A DNA stretch of 64,000 nucleotides from contig OY754465.1 of assembly GCA_963575645.1 (NCBI GenBank), positions 59,481,901-59,545,900 of the forward strand, written 5' to 3'. The DNA comes from Xanthostigma xanthostigma. Taxonomy: Eukaryota > Arthropoda > Insecta > Raphidioptera > Raphidiidae. Below are positions 13,301-20,901 of this stretch, in pieces (positions within the stretch are counted from its first letter, which is position 1; every line of letters starts with the position of its first letter). The translations under genes were made by a program, and so were the position numbers. The notes beneath the pieces are model-generated. The model made no database searches. It was given only the letters and a program-made list of their open reading frames with translations, and was not told the origin of the DNA.

Positions 13301-16300
13301 CATGTATCCGCCCGCTGTCCTAACTAAAGGCCGCTGCACAAGAAGCAGGATTTAGCGCTACATTCCTTGCTAGATTTGACTACTAGTTTTCTAGCGCTGC
13401 TTTTCTCGATTGCTTTTATGTGCTCGCTTCACACGAGACGTCCTTTCAAGCTTGCTTTGTAGGTAGGTTTGATGCGCGCGTAGTGATAGAACGGTAACAA
13501 AAGTGAACGTTTATTGTCTCTGAACAGAGCACAGTGTTTGTTTGTGGGCGTTTGTTCAAGTCCCCGCGCACTTACTGTTTCCTGATTGGTTTCTGGCTCA
13601 GAGCAAGCAGAGTATCTAGCAAGAAAGATAGCCCCTGTTCTAATTTTAAAATCCATCTTGTGAGCTAGCTCATTTCCAGCCTCGTCGCCAGCCTGCCGGC
13701 CGGCAGGAATCCCAGCAGTGTTTCCAGTCTCATGTGCAGCGGCCTTAACAACGCAAACTAAAGATCGCTGCACACAAGGCTAGTTTTGCCGCTGGAATCA
13801 CTGCAAGGACTTGTGCTGGCTGCGCAGATGGAAATTGCGTGGTTACAAACTAGATTTCAAAATTAAAACCGGGACTATTTTTCGTGCTTGTTTCTCTGCT
13901 TGCTCTGATCAAGAACCAATCAGAAAACAGGGCGACAAGGAGAAACGCCCACAAACAAACATGTAGTCGTAGTGTGTGCGTTCTGTTCAGAGACAATAAA
14001 CATTCGAACTGTCACTGCGCGCGCACCAAACACATCTACAAAGCATCGTGTGAAGCGAACATATAAAACCCAGAAAACCAGAGCGCTTGAAACGTGGCAT
14101 CCAAATCTAGCAAGGAATCTAGAGGCAGAACGAGCTTCTTGTGCAACGACCTTAAGCTTGTATAAATAGGTCTCTCGGTGTTCTATTTTAGGTTACAAGC
14201 GACGAACAATGTTTATTAATTAAGTTATAATAATTAATAACTACTAAAGCAACACTACACTGTCTTATAGTTCATGCAACAAATGCATCTCTTCGAAGTA
14301 ACTCAATAAACGTAAATTCATTAATGGCCACCAGACTCTTTGATACCCTAGACCAGTAATGGCGAACCTAAGACCCGCGGGTCAGACACTGACCCACGCA
14401 GGCTTTTTAAATGATCTACGTGTTTATTTCTATAAACTCATTTTTTATATCATAAAAGAGAATACTAAAAAAAAATACGGACAAGTGCGAGTAGGACTCG
14501 CGCACCGAGTGTTCCGTACCGTTATTTCATAAAAATTAAATTTGTCATGTAATAATTCTATATAATATTATAAAATCAGAGATATTTTATGATTTTCGGA
14601 TTTTTTTCTTTACTTGTGCTATGCAACCTTCTTTCGCGCCAAACAAGATTTTACGTTAAGAGTATTTGTCCCTGCAAACACCCCCTGCACCCTTCATCTC
14701 AAATCTTTTCCCCTCGCCTAAAAACGGTTCGCGCTCTCCCGACGCTATTTTTAAAGCTAAATGGTTCTGGTAAACGCCAAATGAAAGACCAAGAATCAGA
14801 CTACAGATCCTTCAGGCGAATTTTTTGAAAAAAAATTCCTGAAAAAACTTACAACCTTTTGAAAAAAATAATAAGTTACGTAATATTTCACACGTAGGCG
14901 AAACTGTTTTTCAAAAAAATCGCCTGAAGGAAACTGATTCTTTGTCTTTCATTTGGCGTTTACCAGAACCCTCTAGCTTTAAAAATAGCGTCGGGAGAGC
15001 GTGAACCGTTTTTAGGCGAGGGGAAAAGATTTGAGATGAAGGGTGCAGGGGGTATTTGTAGAGACGAATACTCTTAAAGATTTGCTGCAAGGTATATAAC
15101 CTTTTAAAAAATGCGATTTTTGAACTTTTGCAAAATCATCATGCTTATAGAAAAGAAACACGCTGAATCCAATGAGTACAAACAAACGTCTGTATGTCTT
15201 TTGGTTTAGAAGTTATTTGCGTTTATAGTTTTCAGAAAATCATATAAAACCTCCGAATGGCCGTAGTTTCCAAACTAAAAAAGATACAGACGTTTGCTTA
15301 CGCTCATTGAATTCAGCGTATTGTGACCTTCCCACAAGGTTTGTGCGGAGTCCTTTAAAACTTTTAAATAGAAATAACTACAGGAAATAGTTTTTTTATT
15401 ACTCATGCGGGAAAAGTGGTATAATACGCATGCTGTTACGGTTGAAAAGTGACTAAGTATTTTCATTTGCGTGCGCAAACTTTATTTGTCGCACTGAAAT
15501 TATTGTTTGCCGCACGCAAATTCAGAGAAAAAAAACAAAATAATAAGGGTGTTAATGTCAACGAAACAAACTGTCATTTGAAGCAGATTTGAGGTTAAAA
15601 TTTTCGATTATGGACTTTTATTCTTGACAATTTAAACAATTTTAACTGAATTTTCGACTTTTTAATGATTTAATTTTAATTTTTATTACTTCTAATTTCT
15701 TTTTTTAATTCGTAATAAAATTTTAATTTAATTTAATTCGTAATAAAAAATAGTATGTGCAACTCGTGCGGCATTGTCGATTGCCGCACTAGTTGCACAA
15801 TATAGGTACCTACTATTATGCAATCCCTAAAAAAACGCGTTTGCTAATAAAACATTGTTACCGGACGACAACAAAAGGTAGTGCAATTATTAGTGTCTAT
15901 TCTGTACAAAATTACAATAATGAAGACGTATTGAGCAAAAGATGTTTCTCTTTCGAAGCTTTTAAAGAAAATAGAATTAGAAGTAGTGTTGTAGACCGTT
16001 AAGTTTCCCTTCTTTATTTATTATTTTTTTCAGAACAAAAACCAGAAACATAAAACAAGCAATATGGAATTTCACTGAAGTTATACTTGCCATATTTTAT
16101 ATGAGTTTCATTTTCGAACGATTTTTCATACCGTCGTTTCACAATTACGGAGCTGAACCAATCAAATTCAAAACGCTCGTTATGCTTTTGTGCGGATCAC
16201 TAATGCCAGGGGGCTTAGCATTTGTTTGTGGATTTTATTGTTTGTTGCACTCATGGATGAACGCATGGGCCGAATTGTTACACTTTGGCGATCGGCTGTT

Positions 16301-17983
16301 CTACAAGGTCCGTATAAATTTTTATTCGTTTATTTCCGTAATTACACGCTTTATATTAACTTCACTTGTAAGTTTGTATGTATGTATGTATGTATGTATG
16401 TATGTATGTATGTATGTATGTATGTATGTATGTATGTATTTATGTATTTATGTATGTATGTATGTATGTATGTATGTATGTATGTGTGTATGTATGTATG
16501 TGTGTATGTATGTATGTATGTATGTATGTATGTATGTATGTATGTATGTATGTATGCATGCATGCATGCATGTATGCATGTATGTATGTATGTATGTATG
16601 TAAGTATGTATATTTGTTTGTAACCTTCATTTGGACTACAGCAAGTGGTTTATATAGTGGTATAATATGCCAGCACTGTAACTACAGTGGGTAGCCGTGC
16701 GGCCTAAAGTACGGGTCTTCACTGACGTCAACTCTTGGAATCACGGGTCGTGGGTTCTAATCCTGTCCACGCCGAAAAAAAAATGTTTTTTTTCCGGCAA
16801 ATTTTTGACAATAAATCGAACTAAAAAGTGGAAAATAAATAAAGTTTAAAAAAAACTAAAAAACACGCTTTATATCGAATTAAAAAGTAAAAAATCTTTT
16901 TTTAAAATAAGCTTAAAACAATAATGAATAAAAAATACTAGTATTATTGTGAAAAAAGCGTGGAGCGCTCGATGTACGAAAATGTGGAACAAAGCACCCC
17001 ACGCTTTTTTCACAATAATACTAGTATTTTTTATTCATTATTGTTGTAAGCTTATTTTAAAAAAATCATTTTTTACTTTTTAGTTCGATATAAAGCGTGT
17101 TTTTTAGTTTTTTTTAAACTATATTTATTTTTCACCGTTGTTTGCTATAAAGCGTGTTTTTTAGTTTTTTTTAAATAAACCAAATAAACCACCTACCTAT
17201 ACCTATAGGTTTATAGGAGGAATTGAAAAATTGCAGCTGTATGACTTATTGCGCTGTGCCGCGCTGCATCGCTTCACACAAGGCATGACGACAGATTTTG
17301 AAATCCCGTTCTATAATGTAGGTACACGTCCACAATTTCCGAAAAAAAAACATTATTTCAGCAATAAATTAAATTTTAACCCAAATTGTTGCAATTTTAC
17401 CTATCTTTCTATTTTGAATTAAGCGCAAAAACGCCGGTAGGTGTCATGGCGTTCCTATTCTCAGTATTGGAATTGGATACAAGTATATACAGCAAACCTC
17501 GAGTGGGGGTTCATCTTAATCCTGAGTGTTGGTGGCTTTTAACTTCAATGTTTCTTGCAGGACTGGTGGAATACCAGCTCATACAGCGGCTACTATCGTT
17601 CATGGAACCTGGTCGTCCACGACTGGTTGTACCAATACATCTATAAAGATTTTAGCGAAATTATCGTGCCGGGACAACGAAACTTCTCGACGTTCATGGT
17701 GTTCGTAATATCGGCCATTGTTCACGAATACATCTTGGGTTTTGCGTTCGGATTCCTGTATCCGGCGCTGACGGTATTTTTTCTTTCGTCGGTGGTCTTT
17801 GTACACGTTCCAGTAAAAGTAGGAAACGTGTTTATGTGGTGGAGTTTTCTAACCGGCTCGGGAATATTGTTTAGTTTATATAGCATAGAATTTTTCTCGA
17901 GAGAAAACTGTCCGCCAGTTTTTAATTATTTTTGGGATTTGATAATTCCCAGGTCATGGGTCTGTAATGCAATCACGTTTTAA
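1215..17983 (+). CDS. SOAT: Sterol O-acyltransferase (ACAT/SOAT), 3' part, four exons
   Basis: This is an MBOAT-family ER membrane enzyme that transfers a fatty acyl group from acyl-CoA to sterol. Exons: 1215-1354, 11991-12154, 16034-16307, 17561-17983 (stop TAA 17981-17983). All joints keep frame, giving 332 residues plus a codon split at the left edge. Diagnostic parts are the MKSHAFVRSNAPRVL segment, YFLFAPTLLYRDEYPR, HSWMNAWAELLHFGDR, the FYKDWWN motif built across the last splice, and the catalytic His in AIVHEY. FYxDWWN with LFAPTLxYRDxYPR points to SOAT rather than DGAT1, which has FYxEWWN. About 200 N-terminal residues, including the first membrane spans, should lie left of the window. 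The 10.6-kb second intron and 3.9-kb third intron are crowded with transposons. Confidence 0.9.
1843..1914 (+). pseudogene. tRNA-Lys-derived sequence inside the Helitron
   Basis: The sequence follows tRNA-Lys(CTT) closely: A box TAGCGCAATCGG, B box TGTTCGAGCCC, and acceptor ends GCCGGC..GAGCG. One acceptor base is missing, the anticodon loop reads CTGTCAA (GTC where CTT is expected), and the anticodon stem CAAGA/TACTA no longer pairs well. It is therefore a degenerate tRNA copy or the head of a tRNA-derived SINE, followed by a T-rich tract. Function as a tRNA is unlikely; internal pol III promoter boxes are largely kept. Confidence 0.7.
1994..2123. repeat. Two adjacent near-perfect palindromes
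   Basis: Palindrome one has 39-bp arms (1994-2032 and 2034-2072) around a single A. Palindrome two has arms of about 26 bp either side of a single T at 2096, centred on GCAGTATT/AATACTGC. Both have a one-base spacer and sit back to back in the 3' half of the Helitron. Confidence 0.85.
2890..3600. repeat. Diverged inverted repeat pair (about 160 bp arms)
   Basis: 2890-3060 and 3440-3600 are reverse complements with many changes; both contain the AAATCGAAAAATG and TTATTTTCTTT..CCAAAGAAC blocks. The sequence GTAGCTAGATGTGG followed by a CCACTG end near 2886 looks like a hAT-type terminus. 3590-3700 also resembles 1440-1560 in inverse orientation. These are old dispersed repeats in the SOAT intron. 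Confidence 0.55.
4110..5593 (+). mobile_element. 5'-truncated non-LTR retrotransposon (LINE) with RT
   Basis: The open frame (to stop at 5517) starts inside a reverse transcriptase: IFPNALKLAVITPIFKSGD, NYRPISLL, QHGFR, FLDLSKAFDCVDHSIL, GVPQGSVLGPLLF and the catalytic YADDT at about 4693-4707, then the thumb region. The endonuclease and ORF1 are absent, as in normal 5' truncation. A short 3' UTR ends in AATAAA and an (ATT)n tail (about 5565-5593). The motifs fit the Jockey/CR1/L2 group; I do not assign a clade. The intact frame suggests a recent copy. It inserted in a SOAT intron in the sense direction. Confidence 0.88.
6021..7050. repeat. About 1-kb TIR element with an internal foldback
   Basis: The ends are AGACCAAGATCCCAGAC.. 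at 6021 and ..GGGATCTTGGTCT ending 7050, and the inverted match continues for about 70 bp (CTACGTCATTT, GATTTTATCAGTAAATGTAC). A second inverted pair lies inside (about 6105-6235 against 6310-6497, with CATATGAGTGCGAGTGAGAG and its complement). A short GTCAGATGGCAG motif recurs at 6700-6780. No transposase frame is present. Confidence 0.7.
7615..8075 (+). repeat. Dispersed repeat family B, copy 1
   Basis: This shares an ordered set of blocks with 19588-20312 and 57621-58018: CGCCATGATxGTTTGAAGTG, GACGTCAxACTTGTAGT, a CTACAAGAATGACG block (absent from copy 2), GATTACATT.AAGCGAA, ACTAATACTA, and GTGAAATAACCTATT at the end. Three copies in one 64-kb window suggest an abundant family. No TIR or coding frame was recognised. 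Confidence 0.7.
8498..8935 (-). mobile_element. Helitron-like element, minus strand
   Basis: Read on the minus strand it starts TCTACATTAATATTATAAAG, a typical Helitron 5' end, with GTAATCTCCAAAACTACTC, and ends GGACCAGGCCGCTAG then T. A 191-bp hAT-type element (8577-8767) interrupts it. A related copy, without the insertion, is at 37751-37980. Confidence 0.75.
8577..8767. mobile_element. hAT-type MITE with 8-bp target duplication
   Basis: The terminal inverted repeats are CAGTGGCGGATCCA and TGGATCCGCCACTG. GTCTCCAC is duplicated exactly at 8569-8576 and 8768-8775. The interior has long C runs. It sits inside the minus-strand Helitron, so it is younger than that Helitron. Confidence 0.92.
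9005..9500 (+). mobile_element. Helitron remnant with internal direct repeat
   Basis: The 3' end CACCCGGGTGAAACCGGGAC, then GGGCCGTTAG, matches the end of the 1590-2259 Helitron, with CTAG changed to TTAG. Inside, a segment beginning CTTACTTCTTCTA.ACCACGC occurs at about 9012 and again about 178 bp later. The 5' end is not clear. Confidence 0.55.
10019..10498. mobile_element. hAT-type MITE, 480 bp, 8-bp TSD
   Basis: It begins CAGTGTCGCATTAAG and ends ATCCGGCACTG; CCGGACGT is duplicated on both sides (10011-10018 and 10499-10506). The subterminal GATGCCCTAAGCA and its variants occur at both ends. No transposase frame is present. Confidence 0.88.
11226..11748 (+). mobile_element. hAT-type MITE family G, copy 1, 8-bp TSD
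   Basis: The ends are CAGTGATTCCCAAAGTGG and TTTGGGAACCTCTG, and GTTTAGAG is duplicated at 11218-11225 and 11749-11756. A second full copy in the opposite orientation is at 57077-57612. The element ends about 240 bp before a SOAT exon. Confidence 0.93.
11991..12154 (+). CDS. SOAT: SOAT exon (LFAPTLLYRDEYPR segment)
   Basis: The acceptor CATTTGCAG precedes 11991, and AAG|GTTTGT follows 12154. It enters in phase 0 and leaves two bases (AG) that combine with the first A of the 16034 exon to make Arg. It encodes VRLLMKSHAFVRSNAPRVL, an acidic spacer, then IYFLFAPTLLYRDEYP, a region highly conserved in SOAT and DGAT1 enzymes. Confidence 0.92.
12210..12613. mobile_element. TIR element family C, copy 1
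   Basis: The ends are GAGCGTGTTTGGCCGAAG and CTTCGGCCAAACACGCCC, extended inward by AAGTACTTACTAAACTTAG-type sequence, and ATT flanks both sides. A second, nearly full copy is at 20472-20880. It carries no transposase. Copy 1 is separated from the family D element only by ATTAA. Confidence 0.85.
12619..13128. mobile_element. TIR element family D with about 45-bp inverted ends
   Basis: AGGCTTAACTCACACGGAC at 12619 is mirrored by GTCCGTGTGAGTTAAGCCT ending 13128, and CCACAAAAAAGTGGTC follows inside each end. The interior of about 420 bp shows no transposase and only short frames. It lies directly beside family C copy 1 in the SOAT intron. Confidence 0.82.
13325..14155. repeat. Large foldback element, diverged arms
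   Basis: The ends are AGGCCGCTGCACAAGAAGC and GCTTCTTGTGCAACGACCTT. The arms pair over some 350 bp with substitutions (for example CTGAACAGAGCACA against TTCTGTTCAGAG, and GTTTGTGGGCGTTT against AAACGCCCACAAAC). Open frames here are by-products of the GC-richer arms. Confidence 0.7.
14476..14520 (+). repeat. Fragment of a common lepidopteran interspersed repeat
   Basis: The segment ACAAGTGCGAGTAGGACTCG, then CGCACCGAGTGTTCCGTACC, is a variant of a repeat I know from many moth and butterfly genomes. A diverged relative in inverse orientation occurs near 31045-31090 and another near 57020-57055. This is one of the best clues to the order of the host. Confidence 0.65.
14596..15105. repeat. Foldback with about 180-bp arms
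   Basis: 14652-14822 and about 14905-15085 are inverse copies: GCAGGGGGTATTTGT mirrors ACAAACACCCCCTGC, and TTCATTTGGCGTTTACCAGA mirrors the CTGGTAAACGCCAAATG block. An additional copy of one arm lies at 110-240. No TIR class can be assigned. Confidence 0.7.
15391..15805 (+). repeat. Dispersed repeat family E, copy 1 (with insertion)
   Basis: TTACTCATGCGGGAAAAGTGG to GCCGCACGCAAATTCAGAG, then GTGCAACTCGTGCGGCATTG to AGTTGCACAATATA, is shared with 51122-51338. Copy 1 is longer because about 230 bp (15540-15750) lie between the two blocks. Part of that extra sequence recurs alone at 52424-52520. Confidence 0.65.
16034..16307 (+). CDS. SOAT: SOAT exon (HSWMNAWAE..FYK)
   Basis: The acceptor TTTTTTTCAG precedes 16034; the donor AAG|GTCCGT follows 16307. 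It encodes TKTRNIKQAIWNFTEVILA, two hydrophobic spans and HSWMNAWAELLHFGDRLFYK, ending in phase 0 so that FYK joins DWWN of the next exon. An upstream short frame (15793-16002) is not part of it. Confidence 0.92.
16376..16612. repeat. (GTAT)n microsatellite
   Basis: About 235 bp of GTAT repeats with sparse changes (GTGT, TTTA, GCAT). It generates spurious long frames of Tyr-Val-Cys-Met on + and Ile-His-Thr-Tyr on -. It lies just after a SOAT donor site, in the intron. Confidence 0.97.
16687..16773 (+). repeat. tRNA-Ser-like SINE head
   Basis: GTGGGTAGCCGTGCGG at the start and GTCCACGCC at the end pair like an acceptor stem. It has an A-box-like TAGCCGTGCGG and a B-box-like GGTTCTAATCC (16753-16763), with an extra-long variable region as in tRNA-Ser. 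An A-run follows. It is best read as a tRNA-derived SINE in the SOAT intron, not a working tRNA. Confidence 0.55.
16812..17142. repeat. Long hairpin (about 150-bp arms)
   Basis: The left arm, about 16812-16964, and right arm, about 16998-17142, are near-exact reverse complements around GGAGCGCTCGATG.. . Landmarks are AAAGCGTGTTTTTTAG with its mirror CTAAAAAACACGCTTT, and AATACTAGTATT in both arms. Related AAAAAGTAAAAAAT foldbacks occur near 42.36 and 48.9-49.4 kb. Confidence 0.88.
17561..17983 (+). CDS. SOAT: SOAT terminal exon (DWWN..VHEY)
   Basis: The acceptor TTTCTTGCAG precedes 17561; the stop TAA is at 17981-17983. It encodes DWWNTSSYSGYYRSWN, VVHDWLYQYIYKDF, the catalytic region AIVHEYILG, two further spans and the family C-terminus ending PRSWVCNAITF. 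A possible poly(A) signal ATTAAA lies about 70 bp downstream. Confidence 0.95.
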   Translation, partial: DWWNTSSYSGYYRSWNLVVHDWLYQYIYKDFSEIIVPGQRNFSTFMVFVISAIVHEYILGFAFGFLYPALTVFFLSSVVFVHVPVKVGNVFMWWSFLTGSGILFSLYSIEFFSRENCPPVFNYFWDLIIPRSWVCNAITF

Positions 17984-18159
17984 ATTATTATTTTTTAAAT
18001 GAAACTTCGTATTGGTGAAACTTTTAAATTTAAATTATTGTATTACGGATATTATTAAAAACTGAACAAAGGCAAAAAAAATCGACAGAATTAGCTCGTT
18101 CTATACTTCCCACATTTATATTTTTTTACCTGTGTTAATACGTGACATTAAGAGATTTG

Positions 18160-18413
18160 TTTTTGACGTGATAACGTCTTATAAATTGATGAAACACCAG
18201 CTGCACGCACGAAAAAGTGTAACGCCGTAACGTTCCACCTGACCCTGTGCGTGCAAGCGAGAGCGCAGTATAAGCGATAGAGAAGCACGATCGGTCCAAG
18301 TTTGACAGTTACTAAAATTTAGGTTATGTATTATTAAATATGATATTCGAGCGGAATACGTTATCACGTAAAACTATCGTCCGTAAACCGACTTTACAGA
18401 CAATCAATTTTTT
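18160..18413 (+). mobile_element. Repeat family A, copy 1
   Basis: It runs from TTTTTGACGTGATAACGTC through GCTGCACGCACGAAAAAGTG and GCGTGCAAGCGAGAGCGCAG to TCCGTAAACCGACTTTACAG and a T run. The motif ACGTGATAACGT near one end and its complement ACGTTATCACGT near the other are subterminal inverted repeats; the outer ends do not match. Six copies are in the window. The class is unknown. Confidence 0.8.
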
Positions 18414-18443
18414 TAATACTTCAAGATCCACTGAACCGATTTA

Positions 18444-19083
18444 CAGTAGAATTCGGATAAAGCGACAGTCAAGGGATCGCCGATATTACTAGCCGGACGA
18501 CGCACAAACCGGCCTGAAATTTCCACGGACGAAGCCGGAGGACGGAAAGGTAGCTAATTAATAACTCGTTTTGGTGTGTGTTGACTAAGTGATATTTACT
18601 CGGGAATAATTAGCGTGCATCTGGGAAGGAAGGGAGTGCAGGGAGCGACGAGATAATGCAGAGTATATGCTCTTGAAATTATGATTTGTTTTGAGACGAG
18701 CGTCGTTCTAACCGGACGATTTTTAATAAATTACGTCGCTCAAAGCGGTTGATCGCTTTAACCGGAGTCGTACTAAACGGATATACTTTCGCAGAATATT
18801 TTATGAAAACCAAATTTGAGGTTACATTTACGTCGTTAAAAAATTGGTTGTCTGTAAAGTCGGTTTACGGACGATAGTTTTACGTGATAACGTATTCCGC
18901 TCGAATATCATATTTAATAATACATGACTGCGCTCTCGGAACGTTACACTTTTCGGAACGTTACACTTTTCGGAACGTTACACTTTTTCGTGCATGCAGC
19001 CGATGTTTCATCAATTTATAAGACGTTATCGCGTCAAAACGGTTGGTCGTTATAAACGAAGTCGTACTATTCGGATTCTACTG
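18444..19083. mobile_element. pogo/Tigger-like element interrupted by repeat A
   Basis: The ends are TA|CAGTAGAATTCGGATAAAG and CTATTCGGATTCTACTG|TA, with a TA duplication, as expected of pogo-like Tc1/mariner elements. Repeat A copy 2 (18838-19039) lies inside, leaving about 440 bp of the pogo-like sequence, so the A copy is younger. No transposase is present. Confidence 0.78.
18838..19039 (-). mobile_element. Repeat family A, copy 2 (inverted)
   Basis: It starts AAATTGGTTGTCTGTAAAG and ends AGACGTTATCGCGTCAAAA, the reverse of copy 1. It contains a short tandem triplication of CGGAACGTTACACTTTT. Copies 1 and 2 form an inverted pair about 420 bp apart. Confidence 0.8.
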
Positions 19084-19587
19084 TACTTCAAAATCTAATC
19101 AGATCTAAGCTAATTGCTGACAAATATAACAAAGCATAGGTACTGCACGATCCTACGTTGTTTTCAAGACATCAATCAGAAATTGGTCTCAAAACATGAA
19201 GATCTATTAATATCCCGGAAAAAAAGTATTCGAATTGAATCCAATACTTCTCTCATAGTAGATAGAAGTGGGAAGTAAAAAAAAAAAAAAAACAATAAAC
19301 AAAAACATAGCGTTAACTGAAATACGTGAAATTCTTTTTAAACGTTTGAAACGTGATACGGCCGGAGATATTGCAATAAAATTAAGGCAAATTTGTGAGC
19401 ACAGGGCTGGACTTACCCTTATAAGTCTCGATATTTTTAAATTAAAAGCGTTGAATATGTAAATAAAAATCGTTAGGTAATTAAAATTTAACTAAAATAT
19501 TTATTTATCTTTAAATAAACTCTTCAGCACGTCCACTATACCTGAAATTGTATGGCAAACTTTCAAAGCTGAACGGTAAAATAAAAA

Positions 19588-20312
19588 ACGCTACCGCCAT
19601 GATGGTTTGAAGTAGAGATGCCACGAATATTCGGCTACTATTCGGTATTCGGCTACTTTTTTTAATATTCGGTATTCGGCCGAATGCTGCGTACTATTCG
19701 GCCGAATACCGAATATCAAATCATGGGGAAAAACGCACATATTACTCAAAAATATGCGATTTTTTTCTTAAATAGTATTATTTTGTAAAGCTTTTGGTGA
19801 ACAAACAGTGATATTTTTTAGTAATAAGGACTATTAATAACACAATTTGATGTAACAATGAACAAATAATGCGTGTCGTGACACGGTCTAGTTGCGCAAA
19901 TGAAACAAATTTGCCTGCGGCGTTGCTACCGCACGCTCCGTAATGGAACAAGTCGTAACCTGTCACCCGCGAAATGTACACATAATTTGCCGAACATTCG
20001 GCGCTTCGGCCGAGAACATGGCCGAATATTCGGTATTCGGCAAAATCACTATTCGTGGCATCACTAGTTTGAAGTGTGATGTCAGACTTGTAGTAAACAA
20101 ACGTGAGTAAACACTAAACGAACCTCATGCAAACTATACATAACCTTACTGGCATTTGTTTGTAAAGGTAAAGATGGCGACTCGCTAGTTCGTGCCAACT
20201 TATTTTTGTTTATCCAATAAATCGATTATATTTAAGCGAAATAACAATTCATGCGAACTAATATTATGATATGAACATTTTAAAACAATTTAAAAATAAG
20301 TGTCAAATAGCC
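19588..20312 (+). repeat. Repeat family B, copy 2, split by a hAT element
   Basis: The left part ends ATGATGGTTTGAAG and the right part resumes at GTTTGAAGTGTGATGTCAG, which joined match copies at 7615 and 57621. The intervening 454 bp is a hAT-type insertion. The last bases ..CAAATAGCCTA touch the next MITE. Confidence 0.75.
19613..20066. mobile_element. hAT-type MITE, 454 bp, 8-bp TSD
   Basis: TIRs TAGAGATGCCACGAATA and its right-hand mirror ATTCGTGGCATCACTA; GTTTGAAG is duplicated at 19605-19612 and 20067-20074. Both flanking regions are rich in ATTCGGTATTCGGC motifs. The interrupted host repeat can be restored by comparison with its other copies, which confirms the boundaries. Confidence 0.95.
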
Positions 20313-20314
20313 TA

Positions 20315-20450
20315 GGGGCCATTCAAGTATTACGTAAGCAGAAATTTAGTAATTTTTGACCCCCTTCCCCCTTGTCAGCAAAAGTAAGCAAAATAAACTA
20401 AGCAAAGACCCCTCTTCCCTTTAGTGCTTACGTAATACTTGAATGGCCCC
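20315..20450. mobile_element. 136-bp MITE, intact copy
   Basis: GGGGCCATTCAAGTATTACG at 20315 is mirrored by CGTAATACTTGAATGGCCCC ending 20450, with TGCTTACG just inside. A second copy, broken by a LINE, is at 20902-22374. Confidence 0.9.
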
Positions 20451-20471
20451 CTATTCGCGTATTAATACATT

Positions 20472-20880
20472 GGGCGTGTTGAAACGAAGTAAGTACTTAC
20501 TAAACTTAGTAAGCCAGTTAGCATAAAAAAATTAAAATCTTACAAGCTGACTATAGCGCTTTTCGGCCAGAACAGACTTACTGGCTTGACATAACTCAAA
20601 ACACTGGTTTACGTTATATCCCGTACATAACCTCATAGGCAGAATATAATTGACAGTACTAAATTTATCAATATAATTCAATTCATGTAAATATTTGCAA
20701 ATGGATAAATGACAGATCTGTTCCTGTCTGTTTTGTTTACATCAACAATAAGCAAAATGGCGTCTTATATTAAGCCATGCTTACTGCGTTAGCACTTATT
20801 TTGTGTTCCGGCCGAAAATTTTGTAAGTATAGTAAGTGACTTACTAAATTTAGTAAGTACTTACTTCGGCCAAACCGCCC
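20472..20880. mobile_element. TIR element family C, copy 2
   Basis: The ends are GGGCGTGTTGAAACGAAG and CTTCGGCCAAACCGCCC with ATT on both sides. Apart from small changes it follows copy 1 (12210-12613) along its whole length, including TTACTGGCTTGACATAACTC and CTTATATTAAGCCATGC. Confidence 0.88.
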
Positions 20881-20901
20881 ATTATAAATTATTATTGTTT
20901 A

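Noticed and set aside
13429..13773. 114-codon minus-strand frame
   Set aside because: It lies within a foldback arm, has repetitive composition and no recognisable domain.
16101..16694. Long frames of Tyr-Val-Cys-Met and Ile-His-Thr-Tyr on both strands
   Set aside because: They arise from the (GTAT)n microsatellite. Only the first part (to 16307) is real SOAT coding sequence.
17386..17560. Extra SOAT exon in the frame 17386-17646
   Set aside because: Nothing corresponds in the SOAT family between FYK and DWWN, and the flanking exons join directly in phase 0.
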